Shown: positions 62,993-64,000 of the stretch, in pieces
How positions within the stretch are numbered: the stretch's first letter is position 1
Layout of the letters: every line of letters starts with the position of its first letter
Assembly (NCBI GenBank): GCA_964446945.1
Contig: CAYUQO010000013.1
Location: forward strand, 1 to 64,000
Direction: 5' to 3'
DNA from: CAIYRG01 sp964446945
GTDB taxonomy: Bacteria; Pseudomonadota; Alphaproteobacteria; Micropepsales; Micropepsaceae
DNA length: 64,000 bases
Position numbers and translations under genes: made by a program
Notes under the pieces: model-generated
Told to the model about the DNA's origin: nothing
Databases searched by the model: none
The model's input: the letters and a program-made list of their open reading frames with translations, nothing else

Positions 62993-64000
62993 CCACGGAC
63001 GCGGCATTGCGCGAACCTGCCGAGGCACTCGTGTCATTGCCTTCTGCGCCGGTCCGCGGACGCTCGTTCTCGCCGCTGGTCCTGCTGCTGATCCTGATTC
63101 TCGCCGTTCTGATTGTGCCGCCGGTGATTTACCTGCTGCGGTCCAGTGTTCAGGAAACCAATTTCGATGGCTCATTCGGCGCATTCACGACGCGCTATTA
63201 CCGCGAATTGCTGGGCACCGGGCGGCTTGTTCCGGTCATCGCGACGTCCGCTGCATATGCCGGAGGTTCGGCGCTGCTGGCGCTGTTATTGGGTGGCATT
63301 CAGGCCTGGATTGTCGAGCGCACCGACACGCCCTTGCGCGGACTGGTGATGATCGTCTCGATCGTGTCGCTCGGAATTCCGAGCGTGCTGTACACAATTT
63401 CCTTTCTGTTGCTGCTCGGCAAGACCGGCCCGCTGAATCAATTTCTCGAATGGATAACCGGTGCTTCCGACCCGGTGTTCAATGTTTACTCGCTCGGCGG
63501 CATGATCGTCATTCAGGGAATTGAATACACGCCGCTCTGCTTCCTGCTGCTGTCGTCGGTTTTCCGATCGACCGACGCAAGTTTCGAGGAAGCCTCCATG
63601 ATGTCGGGGGCCGGGATTGGTCAGACCTTTCGCAGGATCACATTCCGGCTGGCCGTTCCGGGAATCGCCGCGCTTCTGATTCTGGTTTTCATCCGCGCCT
63701 TCGAGGCCTTCGAGACGCCTGCGCTGGTCGGCTTGCCGGGCAGGGTCAACGTGATGACGAACGATATCTATCAGACGATGCTGGAGATTCCGCCGAATTA
63801 CGGCGAGGCATCGGCTTTTGCTGCGATCATGCTGGTGATCATGGCGGTGTTGCTGTGGCTGTACGGCAATTTTTCCCGCCATGCGGAGAAATATCAGACC
63901 ATCAGCGGCAAGGGCTTCCGGCCGCGTGTGATTGCGATCGGCCGCTGGCGCTGGGTAGCCTCGGGCGTGCTCATTGCGCTGTTTCTGGCGCTGATTTTCT
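62989..64000 (+). CDS. ABC transporter permease (Fe3+/spermidine type), partial
   Basis: The first 337 codons of a gene that runs off the window. Several membrane helices are seen and an EAA loop, EEASMMSGAGIGQTF. It is of the AfuB/PotB two-permease kind. Coupling to the DUF35 gene suggests import of the substrate for the CoA pathway upstream. Confidence 0.85.
   Translation, partial: MTTDAALREPAEALVSLPSAPVRGRSFSPLVLLLILILAVLIVPPVIYLLRSSVQETNFDGSFGAFTTRYYRELLGTGRLVPVIATSAAYAGGSALLALLLGGIQAWIVERTDTPLRGLVMIVSIVSLGIPSVLYTISFLLLLGKTGPLNQFLEWITGASDPVFNVYSLGGMIVIQGIEYTPLCFLLLSSVFRSTDASFEEASMMSGAGIGQTFRRITFRLAVPGIAALLILVFIRAFEAFETPALVGLPGRVNVMTNDIYQTMLEIPPNYGEASAFAAIMLVIMAVLLWLYGNFSRHAEKYQTISGKGFRPRVIAIGRWRWVASGVLIALFLALIF

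Noticed and set aside
1..64000. tRNA or rRNA genes
   Set aside because: I looked for T-arm-like GGTTCGA motifs with matching acceptor stems and for conserved rRNA segments and found none; a dedicated RNA search was not possible.

Overview
The window is a GC-rich bacterial chromosome segment, densely coded on both strands. It looks like an alphaproteobacterium: class II DAHP synthase, glutamine-hydrolysing NAD synthase, an Atm1-type ABC exporter, a two-domain cold-shock protein, TonB-dependent and Bug-type receptors, and many small secreted proteins. I cannot fix the family. I see no rRNA, tRNA, CRISPR array, transposase or integrase.

Layout. 1-9.7 kb: a TonB-dependent receptor, a CAP-domain protein, a lectin-like secreted protein and a polytopic membrane protein. 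9.7-17 kb: mostly small exported proteins (Tat-exported LigI-type amidohydrolase, cupin, MORN, glycine-zipper, beta-barrel, DUF6152). 16-29.5 kb: two convergent metallo-beta-lactamase-fold proteins, an orphan Bug receptor, a TauD-like dioxygenase, an ICL/PEP-mutase-like protein, a Mo-hydroxylase pair (IorAB-like) followed by an orphan ModA-like protein, 6-phosphogluconolactonase, a ferritin-like protein and two more lectin-like paralogues. 29.5-36.7 kb: an ABC transporter split by an in-frame TAG, a folate/biopterin-family transporter, gluconokinase, a HAD phosphatase and an M28 peptidase. 37-47.6 kb: the most striking block (next paragraph). 48-59.3 kb: housekeeping genes (DAHP synthase, Gfo/Idh/MocA oxidoreductase, nadE, cysS, cimA, LOG protein, Atm1-like exporter, cold-shock protein). 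59.5-64 kb: a second DUF6152 protein and a CoA-transferase / thiolase-like / DUF35 / ABC-permease operon running off the window.

The block at 37-47.6 kb joins a caa3-type haem-copper oxidase (CtaG-like assembly factor, CoxB fused to cytochrome c, CoxA, CoxC, a small membrane protein, a cytochrome c lipoprotein) to a PQQ alcohol dehydrogenase of the lanthanide XoxF type with XoxJ-like, XoxG-like and GlcG-like partners. All genes are on the + strand and most neighbours overlap by 4 bases or sit a few bases apart. It reads as a complete periplasmic chain from an alcohol, through c-type cytochromes, to O2. Two oddities stand out. CoxA carries HPW where A1-type oxidases carry HPE. The small gene before xoxF has no stop codon and runs in frame through two GC-rich hairpins into xoxF.

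Other notable structure: a dispersed palindromic element in two copies (17.1 and 27.3 kb), three lectin-like paralogues, and several genes whose best start is a non-standard codon.
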